Shown here one piece after another: positions 38,515 through 47,700 of a stretch of DNA of 64,000 nt (positions are counted from its first letter, which is position 1; every line of letters begins with the position of its first letter). Source of the stretch: Phocaeicola vulgatus (GTDB lineage: Bacteria; Bacteroidota; Bacteroidia; Bacteroidales; Tannerellaceae); contig CP091733.1 in NCBI GenBank assembly GCA_022009975.1, positions 2,400,501 through 2,464,500 on the forward strand, given 5' to 3'. The position numbers and the translations under genes were made by a program. Below the pieces are notes generated by a model. That model was not told the DNA's origin and did not search any database. It was given only the letters and a program-made list of their open reading frames with translations.

Positions 38515-39376
38515 CTATTTATCGTTATTCTTTTTATCCTCTAAATTCTCTTTTGGCTGTTGAGCTTCAAAGAATCGTTTGGCCGAAAGTGGAGATACAA
38601 CTTGTCGTCCAGTTTTTGCTTCCAACTCTTCTCTTGCAACACGCGCTACATCTCCTCCTTCTTTTGCACAAGTTTTGTTCTCATCCAATGTTTGAGGATT
38701 CTTGGCTTTGGTTATGCTTGTTGCAGATAGTTCTGCAAGCATATTCAGTACAAGCTCCTCGTTGGTCATGTTATCACGAAGGTTTTCCTTCTTCAAGCCT
38801 TTTAATTGTTTATATTCTTTTGCGGTTCTTCCAGCCCATGTCTGATATATGATGTCTGTCAAGGATGCGTATTGCACACCTTCTTCTACATTATGAAGTT
38901 TCCATTGGTCAGTCAAGTCTTTACGGATCTCTATACTTTTAAGTCGTTGATTTATCCAATTATCAGAATAACCCAAACGTTTGTAGTCCATCATAGCCTG
39001 CTGTATACTGAGTTCTGGATCTTGCATTTGGTCAAGTCGTTCTGCTCCAACTTTGGCAAGCCATGCCTTAAAGGGCTCTGCCTTTGGCGATGGTATAGAC
39101 TGAATAATACGCAGAAGTTGTTCTGTATCTGCCACATCCGTCAAACGCATTTCCGTCAGCAGCGCGCATTTTCAAACCGTTACAATTTGTAACGGTTTCA
39201 TTTCCCTCATCTTTAAGTCGCTTTTTAAGGACTCTCCAATATGTTTGCGGATTCGGACTCTCCGTCAAAACAGCGACAACATCAACAACAGAAAAATACC
39301 ACTTTTCTTGTTCGTCGTCCCAAATGGCGCGGATCTTATCGTCGCCAAATAGTTTTATAGAGTTCTTGTTTACCAT
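38515..39376 (-). pseudogene. Bro-N domain (DinD/antirepressor-like) protein inside the cas operon (one frame break)
   Basis: From MVNKNSIKLFGDDKIRAIWD (39376) the protein shows a Bro-N domain (WYFSVVDVVAVLTESPNPQT, YWRVLKKRLKDEGNETVTNC, NGLKMRAADG). It breaks at the TTT run 39150-39152 and resumes as MRLTDVADTEQLLRIIQSIP, SPKAEPFKAWLAKVGAERLD and the helical tail (YKQLKGLKKENLRDNM, GGDVARVAREELEAKTG). Rejoined it is about 285 residues, the normal length of this Bacteroidetes family. Members resemble phage antirepressors and DNA-damage-inducible DinD. It lies 14 bp after cas3 and 21 bp before cas5 on the same strand, so it is co-transcribed with the cas genes. No such gene belongs to the standard I-C set. 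Confidence 0.8.
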
Positions 39377-39389
39377 TTTGTTTCTATTT

Positions 39390-41573
39390 TTAAATGATAA
39401 TATTTTCATTTGCCCAATTATTGTCGATTCTAAGTCCAATATGTTCATCATATTGTTGTTTATAATCGACCACGAAGAGCCCCTCTTTCTTTTCGTTGAC
39501 CACTCCCATGTCCATCAATGTCTTGAAGTCTGTCTTATTGATATCAACCATGTACTTTGACAACTTCTTCATCAGCATGTATGATGGTCCGTTAGCCAAT
39601 GATTGCTGCACAAGTTCCATACTGTTTTTCCAACAGACTACAACATTTACGCCATCGTCTTCTATCAACTGGAATTCTTTAGCCGCAGTCTGAAAACTCA
39701 AATTGTTTGTTGGATGATTAAGATAATGTCTTATATCTTTCTTATCAAAAGACTCCTTTCTGCAATAGAGTTGCTTGAAATAAGAAGTCATTGTTTCTGG
39801 CGCAAACCAGTCGTGACCATTTCCGAGATTTAGTCTTGCGCTATTTGCCGCTTGTATGTCTCCTTTAGGAAGGTTGTGCTCCTTAGACAGTGAAAAGACA
39901 TAAGTGGTACTTAAGCTGTTCTTTCCTTCACGGTTACATCTACCCGCAGCTTGCAGAATAGAGTCTAAGCCAGCCTCTTGACGGAAGACAACGGGAAAGT
40001 CAATGTCTACTCCTGCTTCTATTAGTTGAGTGGAGACAACACGGATTATTTCGTTCTTATTGTCTTTTAGAGTGGTCTTTACTCTTTCTATTGTTTCGCT
40101 AATATGATCAGGGCACATCATCTTGGAAAGATGCAATGTGATGCCCTCTTGCGGAAGTCGTTCGTAGATTTCCTTAGCGTCCCTACGTGTGTTGACAATG
40201 CAGAGCACTCTTTGTGTTGGCTCAACATCTCTGCCACTTCGTCATAGGTTTTTCCTTCGTTATTGATGCTCAGCCTTACTCTCCGTAACTTGTCATGTAG
40301 CTTGAATTTGTCAGGAATTATCTCTGTTATATGGTCTATACCGTTGAAGGCAGCTTTCGGATTACATCCTTCAATGAGCCCACTAAGCACGGGCTGACTT
40401 GCAGTTGTGAACAGAAAGGATACATTGAAAAGCTTGTTATATGTTTTCAATGAATCCACAATGGGCTGCAGATAATCCATCGGAAGGGTTTGTACCTCAT
40501 CCAGGATTATCACGCTATTTACTATATTGTGAAGTTTTCTGCAAGCCGATGGCTTGTTACTAAACATCGACTCAAACAGTTGTACATTGGTGGTAACGAT
40601 GATTGGATAACCCCAGTTCTCTGTTGCCAACTTCATCTTCTCTTTCAGTTTCTCGTCTTTTATCTGCTCTGGATCCACACAGCTATGATGTTCCAGGACA
40701 TTCTCTTCTCCAAAGATACTTCTCAGGACAGATGCCGTCTGAACAATAATACTTGTATAAGGTATAGCGATGATGACTCTCTTCTGTCCATTCTTTATGG
40801 CATGCTTTATCGCCCAAACCAGTGAGGACAATGTTTTGCCTCCACCTGTGGGCACAGTCAAGCTATAGAAGCCAGTGGGAGTATCAGCCATTTCTATACA
40901 TTGTTGCTGAATTTGGTTTCTTATAATGTTTACCTCAGAACAATCTGCCTTTGCCTTTAAGTCCTTTAGCTTGTTTTCAAGCAATGGAAGTAAGTCGTTT
41001 AAGGTATCTTTGTTTTGTCTTAATGCAGAAGATTCTTTATCCATAAACGCTTCTGTGTCGAGAAAGTCAGCATCAACTAAACAGGAGAATAACATACGAG
41101 CCAAATGATGAAAATCGTTTGCTTGCACACTAAATTCCAATCTGTTTAGCTTTTCCTTTATATGGTAGATGTTTACCTCGGATGGAATCTCTTGATCAAT
41201 GATTCCTTTAATTTCGTCAGAATCATGCAGGCCAGTATGATGAGATACAATCTGGTTAACAAAAAAATTGCAGGAAGACTTTCCATAATATTTGAGCTAA
41301 TATACCTCCAACGTAGGCGTGATGATGTTTGCCACAAATCTTAATGCCGGGGTCATATCCGCTTTCCTTTTTAATGTATTGCTGAAAGGTATCAGTCTCT
41401 TTCCCTTTATCATGGAGTAGTCCCAATACTTTACCCCATTCGCTCATTCCAAATTCACCTGCAAATTGTGATGCAAGTTTTGCGACACCAGCGGAGTGGT
41501 TCTCATTGGATTGTATAACCCAATGTCCAGTTTTGTCTTGATATATATGTGATATTATTTCTGCCATATCCAT
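39390..41573 (-). pseudogene. cas3: CRISPR helicase-nuclease Cas3, HD domain N-terminal (two frame breaks)
   Basis: From MAEIISHIYQDKTGHWVIQS the HD nuclease has ENHSAGVAKLA, GLLHDKGKETD and GKHHHAYVGG. It shifts at TTT 41291-41293 and resumes YYGKSSCNFFVNQIVSHHTG. The helicase follows with LTVPTGGGKTLSSL (Walker A), RVIIAIPYTSII, NSVIILDEVQTLP (DEVQ box) and FLFTTASQPVL. It shifts again near 40208 and resumes VLCIVNTRRDAKEIYERLPQ, STQLIEAGVDIDFP and QAAGRCNREG (motif VI). Rejoined length is about 728 residues, normal for I-C Cas3. It unwinds and degrades target DNA recruited by Cascade. The upstream frame is open and fused to an HTH remnant. Confidence 0.88.
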
Positions 41574-41798
41574 TTTTTTAATTTTACGTTCTTTCTTATC
41601 CTCGCACCCACTCTCTTTTCCCAGCCAAGCGTCCGGACGCATGACACCTCGCCCATACCTTGAAAGACTTTGCTTGGTGACAATAAAGCCGACAAGTTCG
41701 GTGAGCTTATCCATGCTGAGTTTTCGCATGCGTCTTGCTTCCCGCAGTCTGATTGCTAATGAATCGTTAGACATAGTATCTTGGTTTTTTACAAACAT
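41574..41798 (-). pseudogene. XRE-type helix-turn-helix remnant fused in frame to the Cas3 start
   Basis: Residues 1-55 of the open frame upstream of Cas3 read MSNDSLAIRLREARRMRKLS, MDKLTELVGFIVTKQSLSRY, GRGVMRPDA. This is the N-terminus of a Cro/CI-type regulator of the kind usually followed by an ImmA/IrrE peptidase. After MRPDA the similarity ends (WLGKESGCEDKKERKIKK) and the frame runs straight into the Cas3 HD domain. It looks like the stump of an older gene left at the right border of the inserted cas block. It could still supply the cas promoter, or a small DNA-binding leader fused to Cas3. Confidence 0.55.
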
Positions 41799-41867
41799 AA
41801 TAAAAACATCAGAATTGTAAACAAGTTTTCCCGAAAAAAATAATATGAATGGGTTATGCTATACTGC

Positions 41868-41912
41868 CGATAAAGTTATGCGATTAAAATAGCGTTTAAA
41901 TGGTGTTTTAAC
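41868..41912. repeat. Direct repeat R4, left half (interrupted by IS66)
   Basis: AAAGTTATGCGATTAAAATA followed by GCGTTTAAATGGTGTTTTAAC matches R3 exactly over the R core. It stops at 41912 where the insertion element begins. The second half resumes at 44451. Confidence 0.85.
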
Positions 41913-42000
41913 GTAAGCATTAACTGAAGTACATATATAATTATACGAGCTGCAATTTTTTCAGTTGCAGCTCGTATTTATAGTAATACAGTAATGGTTA

Positions 42001-43597
42001 TTATTTGGCCATGTTGCGTATATTATTGACTACGGCTTCCGGATTTGAGAATATCCACCGGTGTGGAAGTATATCTATAAGTTCTTCTTCCGATGCCTTT
42101 TCCATATATGGCATTCTGGCAATTATATCATTAAGATATGTTCTTGGGTTTACATTATGATTACGACAGGTAGCCAGCAATGAAGTAATGACGCACATGT
42201 TTTTCCGCTGCCTCATGGTTTCCACAGAAGAGATAATTCTTACGCCCGAGTGTAATGGGGCGTATCTCGTTTTCCGCAAGATTGTTGTCAAGCAGTAGCC
42301 TTCCATCATCAAGTATGTGCATCATGTTTCCCCATCTGGTATAAGCATAACTGACAGCCTTCCCTATCAATGTGCGCTGGCTGTAACGGAGTCCCTCGGT
42401 CTCCATCCATGTGCGCATCTCTTCCATTAAAGGTTTGGAACGGGACTCTCTTTCAAGCCTGCGCTGTTCATATGTCATCCCGTCCCTGTCGCATTCATGT
42501 TCTATCATATAAAGTCCCTGTATTTTGCGAAGAAACCATGATGCAGGCTTTCGGTTCTCTTCAAGGGCCTGTTCGAAGTAACGGCGTATATGGGCAAGGC
42601 AGTTCACAAGGGTCACACCGAGCCCCGGCTTGTAGGCAGAAGTATAACCCGCAAAACCGTCACACTGTAGATATCCCTTGTAATTGTGCCTGTCCGTGAG
42701 TTCCTTGATGACTTTTCCGGACCTGGAACCCTCCTCATAGAAAAAGGCTGCAAGTTTCTCCGTCACGGCACGTATCATCCATACATATTCACGGTCTGTG
42801 GCGTGCTTTTTCAGGATTGATTACATTCGTGGTTGTCTCATCTGCCTGGCAGCAGTCGCTTCTCAGTATTTCCTTTACCAGGACATTATACAGAGGTCGT
42901 AACAGTTCCATCGAACGCTTGAACCATCCGGTAATGGTTGCTTCCTTCAGCCCGTTCATACCCAAATGTGCCAGCTGTTTGACCCTATGCGGTAGAACGG
43001 CATGTGGTATTCATATTTCTGCAGGAGGATTTCAGCCAGAAGGCTTGCTCCGGGAACACCCTTGTATATAGGGAACAGTGGCATGGGGGGGCAATAAGTA
43101 TCCCCTTGCCTCTCTCTACGATTTCCGCAGGATTTATAAGGCCATATTTGGGACGTACATAGCTACACGGTATAGTTTGCCCGGCTTGTGTTCCACCACA
43201 TACGTAATTTCTTCTCCGATTCTACGGTAACGTCCCCTAGTCAATGTCCTCCGGTTCATGGATGATTGTTTCCAGTACGGGAAGATTCTCCCAGTTTTTC
43301 TCTGGATCCGTGCTTGCCTTTGCGTGATATGACGGTCCGCACGGGTTTTTCTTCAGGCCCTTCTTCCTCCATGCCGGTGACCGGCACGGATTCCCCTGTG
43401 CTGTCAAACAGGCTGGGTTGCCCATCAAGCGCCATTCTTTTTTCGCTGCTGTGACCGAACATGCGACGCTGGAACCAGGCAAGCTGGGCAGTAAGTTCCT
43501 TAATACGTACGGACATCTCCTCAAGCTGGCGTGCCTGTTGCTCATTGGTTTTCACCAATGACTCGATGGTCATATGTAGGATTTCTTCAGAAGCCAT
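42001..43597 (-). pseudogene. tnpC: IS66 transposase TnpC, several frame breaks
   Basis: The N-terminus (MASEEILHMTIESLVKTNEQ, then a coiled-coil and LAWFQRRMFGHSSEKRM) is the IS66 leucine-zipper and HSSEK motif. Downstream pieces in different frames carry the zinc-finger/HTH parts (EITYVVEHKPGKLYR, NPAEIVERGKG), the DDE core (KGYLQCDGFAGYTSAY, LVNCLAHIRRYFEQAL, LLLDNNLAENEIRPITLGRK) and the C-terminal domain (CVITSLLATCRNHNVNPRTY). At least four shifts separate them, including one near 42200 where one extra A breaks EAAEN from MCVITS. As written no active transposase is made; copies elsewhere could act in trans. Confidence 0.85.
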
Positions 43598-43677
43598 ATC
43601 CGTGTTATTTCAAGCAAAGATACTAATAACCAGTGGAATATACAACTTCTACAGGATAAAAAACGAATAGGGTTCGC

Positions 43678-44046
43678 TTATATGTGGTATTCTGTACGCT
43701 CTGCCCGCAGTCGGCGAAGACGTGCAGAGGGGTCTTCCCGGATGCCTTCAACCATGACTACCAGATCACGCCATTCCATCTGATAACTCCTGCTTTGAGG
43801 ATCATATTCCGGAAGTCTGAATCTCCCGGCTTCCAGACGTTTTACATACATAACCATGCCTCCATCCTCTGCATGAAGTAATTTCATGAGTCTGCGACTG
43901 TGGCTGATGAAAATAAACACATCTCCATTGCGTACATTGGCACACATTTTTTCCTTGGCCACGCCTATCAGAGAGTTTATTCCCTTACGCATATCTGTGC
44001 ATCCGGGACACAGGTGATAACGCATTGTATCATTCAGACAGAACAT
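43678..44046 (-). CDS. tnpB: IS66 accessory protein TnpB
   Basis: A 122-residue protein with MRYHLCPGCTDMRKGINSLI, the GDVFIFISHSRRLMKLLHAE motif and GMVMYVKRLEAGRF. This is the IS66 Orf2 (TnpB) family pattern, in which the protein is needed for transposition but has no known catalytic site. The frame is intact. It overlaps the tnpA stop by 17 bp and lies 80 bp before tnpC. Confidence 0.93.
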   Translation of the reverse strand: MFCLNDTMRYHLCPGCTDMRKGINSLIGVAKEKMCANVRNGDVFIFISHSRRLMKLLHAEDGGMVMYVKRLEAGRFRLPEYDPQSRSYQMEWRDLVVMVEGIREDPSARLRRLRAERTEYHI

Positions 44047-44359
44047 GGCTTAGACTCTTATTTAACAGTTCCATTAAAACATGTTCGCTTCCATGACCAA
44101 AATGAACTCGGAGTCCATTAGGGAAAGCCAATACGACACCGGTTGCATCAACATTTTCAAATGTTGAATAACTTCCTGCAACATCCGCGTCCTTTATAGA
44201 TATAGGTGCTATAGGCAAATTCCCATCGTTGGATGTAATCTTATTACGCCAGTAGTTATAAGTCGAATAAGGAACTCCATGCGCTGCCAAAATTGACTTT
44301 AACTGTTTCCCTCCAGACAATACTTCTGATTGAATCTCTAAAAACTCTTCTTTTGTCAT
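44030..44359 (-). CDS. tnpA: IS66 accessory protein TnpA
   Basis: A 109-residue protein with an N-terminal helix-turn-helix-like segment (EVLSGGKQLKSILAAHGVPY, STYNYWRNKI). A C-terminal beta part (GVVLAFPNGLRVHFGHG) is typical of IS66 Orf1 in Bacteroidetes. It is the first gene inside the right terminal repeat, overlaps tnpB, and is intact. No enzymatic activity is expected. Confidence 0.88.
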   Translation of the reverse strand: MTKEEFLEIQSEVLSGGKQLKSILAAHGVPYSTYNYWRNKITSNDGNLPIAPISIKDADVAGSYSTFENVDATGVVLAFPNGLRVHFGHGSEHVLMELLNKSLSHVLSE

Positions 44360-44450
44360 AAATAAAAAGGTTATTGTTGTTGCAATATTGCAATGGCAAA
44401 ATTACATGACAACTATAACCTTTAAAATATGTACTTCAGTTAATGCTTAC

Positions 44451-44496
44451 GTTTTAACAGCGTTAAAATGGTGTTTAAAGAGACACACGCACCCAC
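44451..44496. repeat. Direct repeat R4, right half, ending in a CRISPR-repeat fragment
   Basis: Starting from the second copy of the octamer GTTTTAAC, it continues AGCGTTAAAATGGTGTTTAA then AGAGACACACGCACCCAC, and diverges at 44497. The last 13 bp (ACACGCACCCAC) are the same CRISPR-repeat fragment seen at the ends of R2 and R3, but truncated earlier. Confidence 0.8.
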
Positions 44497-44542
44497 GTTC
44501 TAAAAACACAACAATCCTTCTTGTCTATATGGGAAAAATAAA

Positions 44543-44578
44543 AGGATTTCTCTTTGCCGTACGACACTGAGAAATCCT
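44543..44578. terminator. Hairpin, possible terminator
   Basis: Perfect 10-bp arms AGGATTTCTC (44543-44552) and GAGAAATCCT (44569-44578). It lies in the 250-bp gap between the IS66-interrupted repeat and the C10 protease end. The tail on the plus strand is TAATAATT, a weak U-run. The direction is uncertain. Confidence 0.4.
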
Positions 44579-44674
44579 AATAATTGATTTGGGTTTAAAC
44601 TAATCCAACCTTCCAAGACTTGATCTTTGACGGCGGATTATATTTTCACAGGGTGATGCCCTGAACTTTACTAA

Positions 44675-44732
44675 CTCAGTAACTTCAACGATAATCCTTT
44701 CTTATTCAGTTATCATCATTGAAGTTACTGAG
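44675..44732 (-). terminator. Inverted repeat after the C10 protease, likely terminator
   Basis: Perfect 14-bp arms CTCAGTAACTTCAA (44675-44688) and TTGAAGTTACTGAG (44719-44732) with a 30-bp loop, starting 12 bp beyond the protease stop. Position suggests transcription termination or mRNA 3'-end protection for the long protease message. There is no clear U-run. Confidence 0.5.
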
Positions 44733-44744
44733 AACATTTTATAA

Positions 44745-47700
44745 TCAATACAAATAGACTTTGTAAGATTGACCATCTATACGAACAATATAAATACCCG
44801 AAGGAAGAGATGTTATGGTTTCACCTCCTGTCAATGTTATAATCTTATAAAGTTGTCCGCTATAAGTGATAACACGTGCTTCACCTACTTTTGAAGACAA
44901 TATATGTAAGTGACCATCTGCACCCCAGACTTTCAATGAGCCTTGTATTTCCAAATTTGCAGTCGGATCATCTTTTACAATTCCAGAAACTGTAATCGTT
45001 ATATTCGTCTTCACATTTTTAACAACATACCGTCCTTTAGAATCCGGCAAGATTTCTTTACCATTGGCTTTTACGACTGGCTTAGAATTCTTATAACCTT
45101 CTTTTAATGTAATGGTAAATATAAAGTCCTCATTTTCTTTAATTGCAGTTCCTGTTTCTGAAGTCAAAACAACGCCCTCTATTACAGGAAGCGTAACAGT
45201 ATAAGTTACTGGCTTAGGATCTGGATCGGGTGTTGGTGTTTGTATTAGCTCTGCAATGACAATAATCTCTACATTACCTGTTACTTTAGCCAATGTGAAC
45301 TTACCAGTAGATTTATTATAGGTATAATCAGAATCAGCAGTCAAAGTCTTATTTCCCATAGAGACCTTAATAGTTTCTGGTAATTTATAACCATTATCTG
45401 CAGTAAATACAAGCTCCAATTGACTGTTTACAGGTACTTCTGTTGGAGAAGGTTTAGACGATACATGTGACAAAGAGAGTGCAACCTTACGCATGCTATC
45501 GTCAATACCAACAGCCACAATAACGACCTTTCCTTTCACATTGCGAACTTCAACTTTTCCTGTCTTTGCATCATACGTATAATCTTTATAATCAACACCA
45601 CCCATGGTAACAGTAATTGAAGTTGGCAAAAGGAATCCTGTTTGCTTTCAACGTACAACGTAAAGTTCCTTCCTCTTGAACTACCGCATCTTCTTCCCAA
45701 TCGGTAGTGACATCTGTCAATTGGAATTCTACCGCATAAGTTGGAATCGCTTTGGCAGCAGCTGTAACAGTCAACGCTTCTTTCACCTTCGGTATTTTTA
45801 CTTCTCCGCTAGTAGAATTATAAACAACACCTGTAATCGCTCCATTTGCACCTGTTACTGCAATCGTCTCTGGTAAACGATAACCGGCATCCGGAATTAA
45901 CTTAAAGGTGAATGATTCTCCTTCATAAACCGTCAGTTCTTTTTTATCAGATTTCAGGTTCGTCAATGCCATCGTTATTGTATATTTCGAAAGCTCAACT
46001 CCGACAGCTTTAATTTTAACCACATCTGTCACAGCTTTGATTTTCACCTCACCTGTTGTCGTATTATAGGAATAATCATCACCAACTTGTAAGGTAGAAG
46101 CACCCATTTCAACTGTAATTGTAGCCGGCAGTTTATAACCTTTCCGGAACTAACATAAAGGAAAGCGGATCATTGTAAGCTACTTTTTCAGCAATAGAAG
46201 CTGTCAAATGGGTTAAAATTGCAATTACATCATATTTTACTTTTACTGGAACGACTTTAATCCTCAATTCTCCGGTAATACTTTGCAATGTAAACTTGCC
46301 CGTTGTTGCATCATAAGTATATTCAGTACCAGCGTCCAAGTTCTTTCCACCCATTGTCACTACAATAGTTTCAGGTAACGTATAACCCTTCTGTACCTTC
46401 AATGTCAATTCTACTTTTTCACCGGTCTTTACAGGATTAATATGCTCAACAATCAATCCTTCCTCAGGTAATATAATTACCTCTTGCTGACTATTGTCTA
46501 TGCCTATAGCTGTTACAACAATATCCCCTTGAATATTCTTGATTGATACTTGGCCTGAACCCGCATCATAAGTAAAGTCGGCAGATTTGTCTCCCATAGT
46601 AACCGTGACAGCTGTCGGTAACTTATAATTTTCATCCGGTGTCAATGTGAAAGAAACACTTCCTCCTTCTTCTACTTGTGTCGGGACGTCTCCTTTCACT
46701 TTCAAGTGCTTGATATTCGTAGTAACATCAATTTTATAATAAGCAATGGCTTCGCCCGTAGCAGTGATTTGTATATCTCCTTGTACTGGAGTAATCGAAA
46801 CTTCACCTGTAGATACATCGTAAGTATAACCATTCCCTACAGTCAACGGACTGTCACCCATCGTTACAGTAATTACCTTTGGTAATCTATACCCTGTCTT
46901 TGCTTGCAGCGTGAAAGTGATTGTTCCACCAGCTTTAATTTCAGGTAGTATTTCAGGTGTAACTGTCAAATTCGTGATTGTATTCGATACGGTATAATAG
47001 CGATCAGCCTCTACTGTTACAACCACATTACCCGTAACCTTCGTGATCTTGAAAGTACCAGTTCTTTGTTCATAAGTGTAATCTGTTTCGGGTGCCAATG
47101 CATTTCCTCCCATCGTTACTGTAATAGTTTCCGGGAGTTTATAACCTTCTGAAGCTTGCAAGGTGAAAGCAAGTTCCTTACCATTCAAGACGGTCTGAGG
47201 TACTTCTGTCGTAGCAGATACACCTGAGAAAGTAGTAGTTACCGTATGTTTTTTAACAGCTTCAGCGATTACCTCAACCGCTCCGTTCACATTATTGATG
47301 ATTACTTCACCTGTCCCTTGATTATAGGTATAGCCAGTTAAAATAGTACCACCCATCTTCACGATAATTGTTTCCGGAAGGACATAACCTTCATTGGCAG
47401 ATAATGTAAAGGTTAATTTATCTCCTTCTGTAACTGTCTCCTGCCATCCGGTTACACTCAATCCTGTAAATTGAGATGTAACCGTATAGGTGTTTTTCAT
47501 CTCAACTCCATTAGCGATAATTTCAATGTCTCCGGTAATCTTATCAAAAGCAATACGCAAATAACCATTTGAAGAATTATATGTATATCCACCTAATTCT
47601 GTTCCTCCTACTTTGACAGTAATAGTGCTCGGCAGTGCATATCCGGCTTCTGGTACTAATGTAAGGAAAAGATCCTCTCCTTCTTTAATCTGTGTAATGC

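Larger units (their letters stand above)
41913..44450. mobile_element. IS66-family insertion sequence, 2538 bp, with 8-bp target duplication
   Basis: Perfect terminal inverted repeats of 24 bp start GTAAGCATTAACTGAAGTAC at 41913 and end with the complement at 44450. The flanking octamer GTTTTAAC occurs at 41905-41912 and 44451-44458, the 8-bp duplication expected of IS66. Removing the element plus one copy rebuilds an uninterrupted R element identical to R3. It carries the three IS66 genes in the order tnpA, tnpB, tnpC on the minus strand, with tnpC broken. Confidence 0.95.

Noticed and set aside
41603..41611. CGCACCCAC word in the HTH-Cas3 junction, as in the CRISPR repeat
   Set aside because: Only nine bases match and flanks do not; likely chance.
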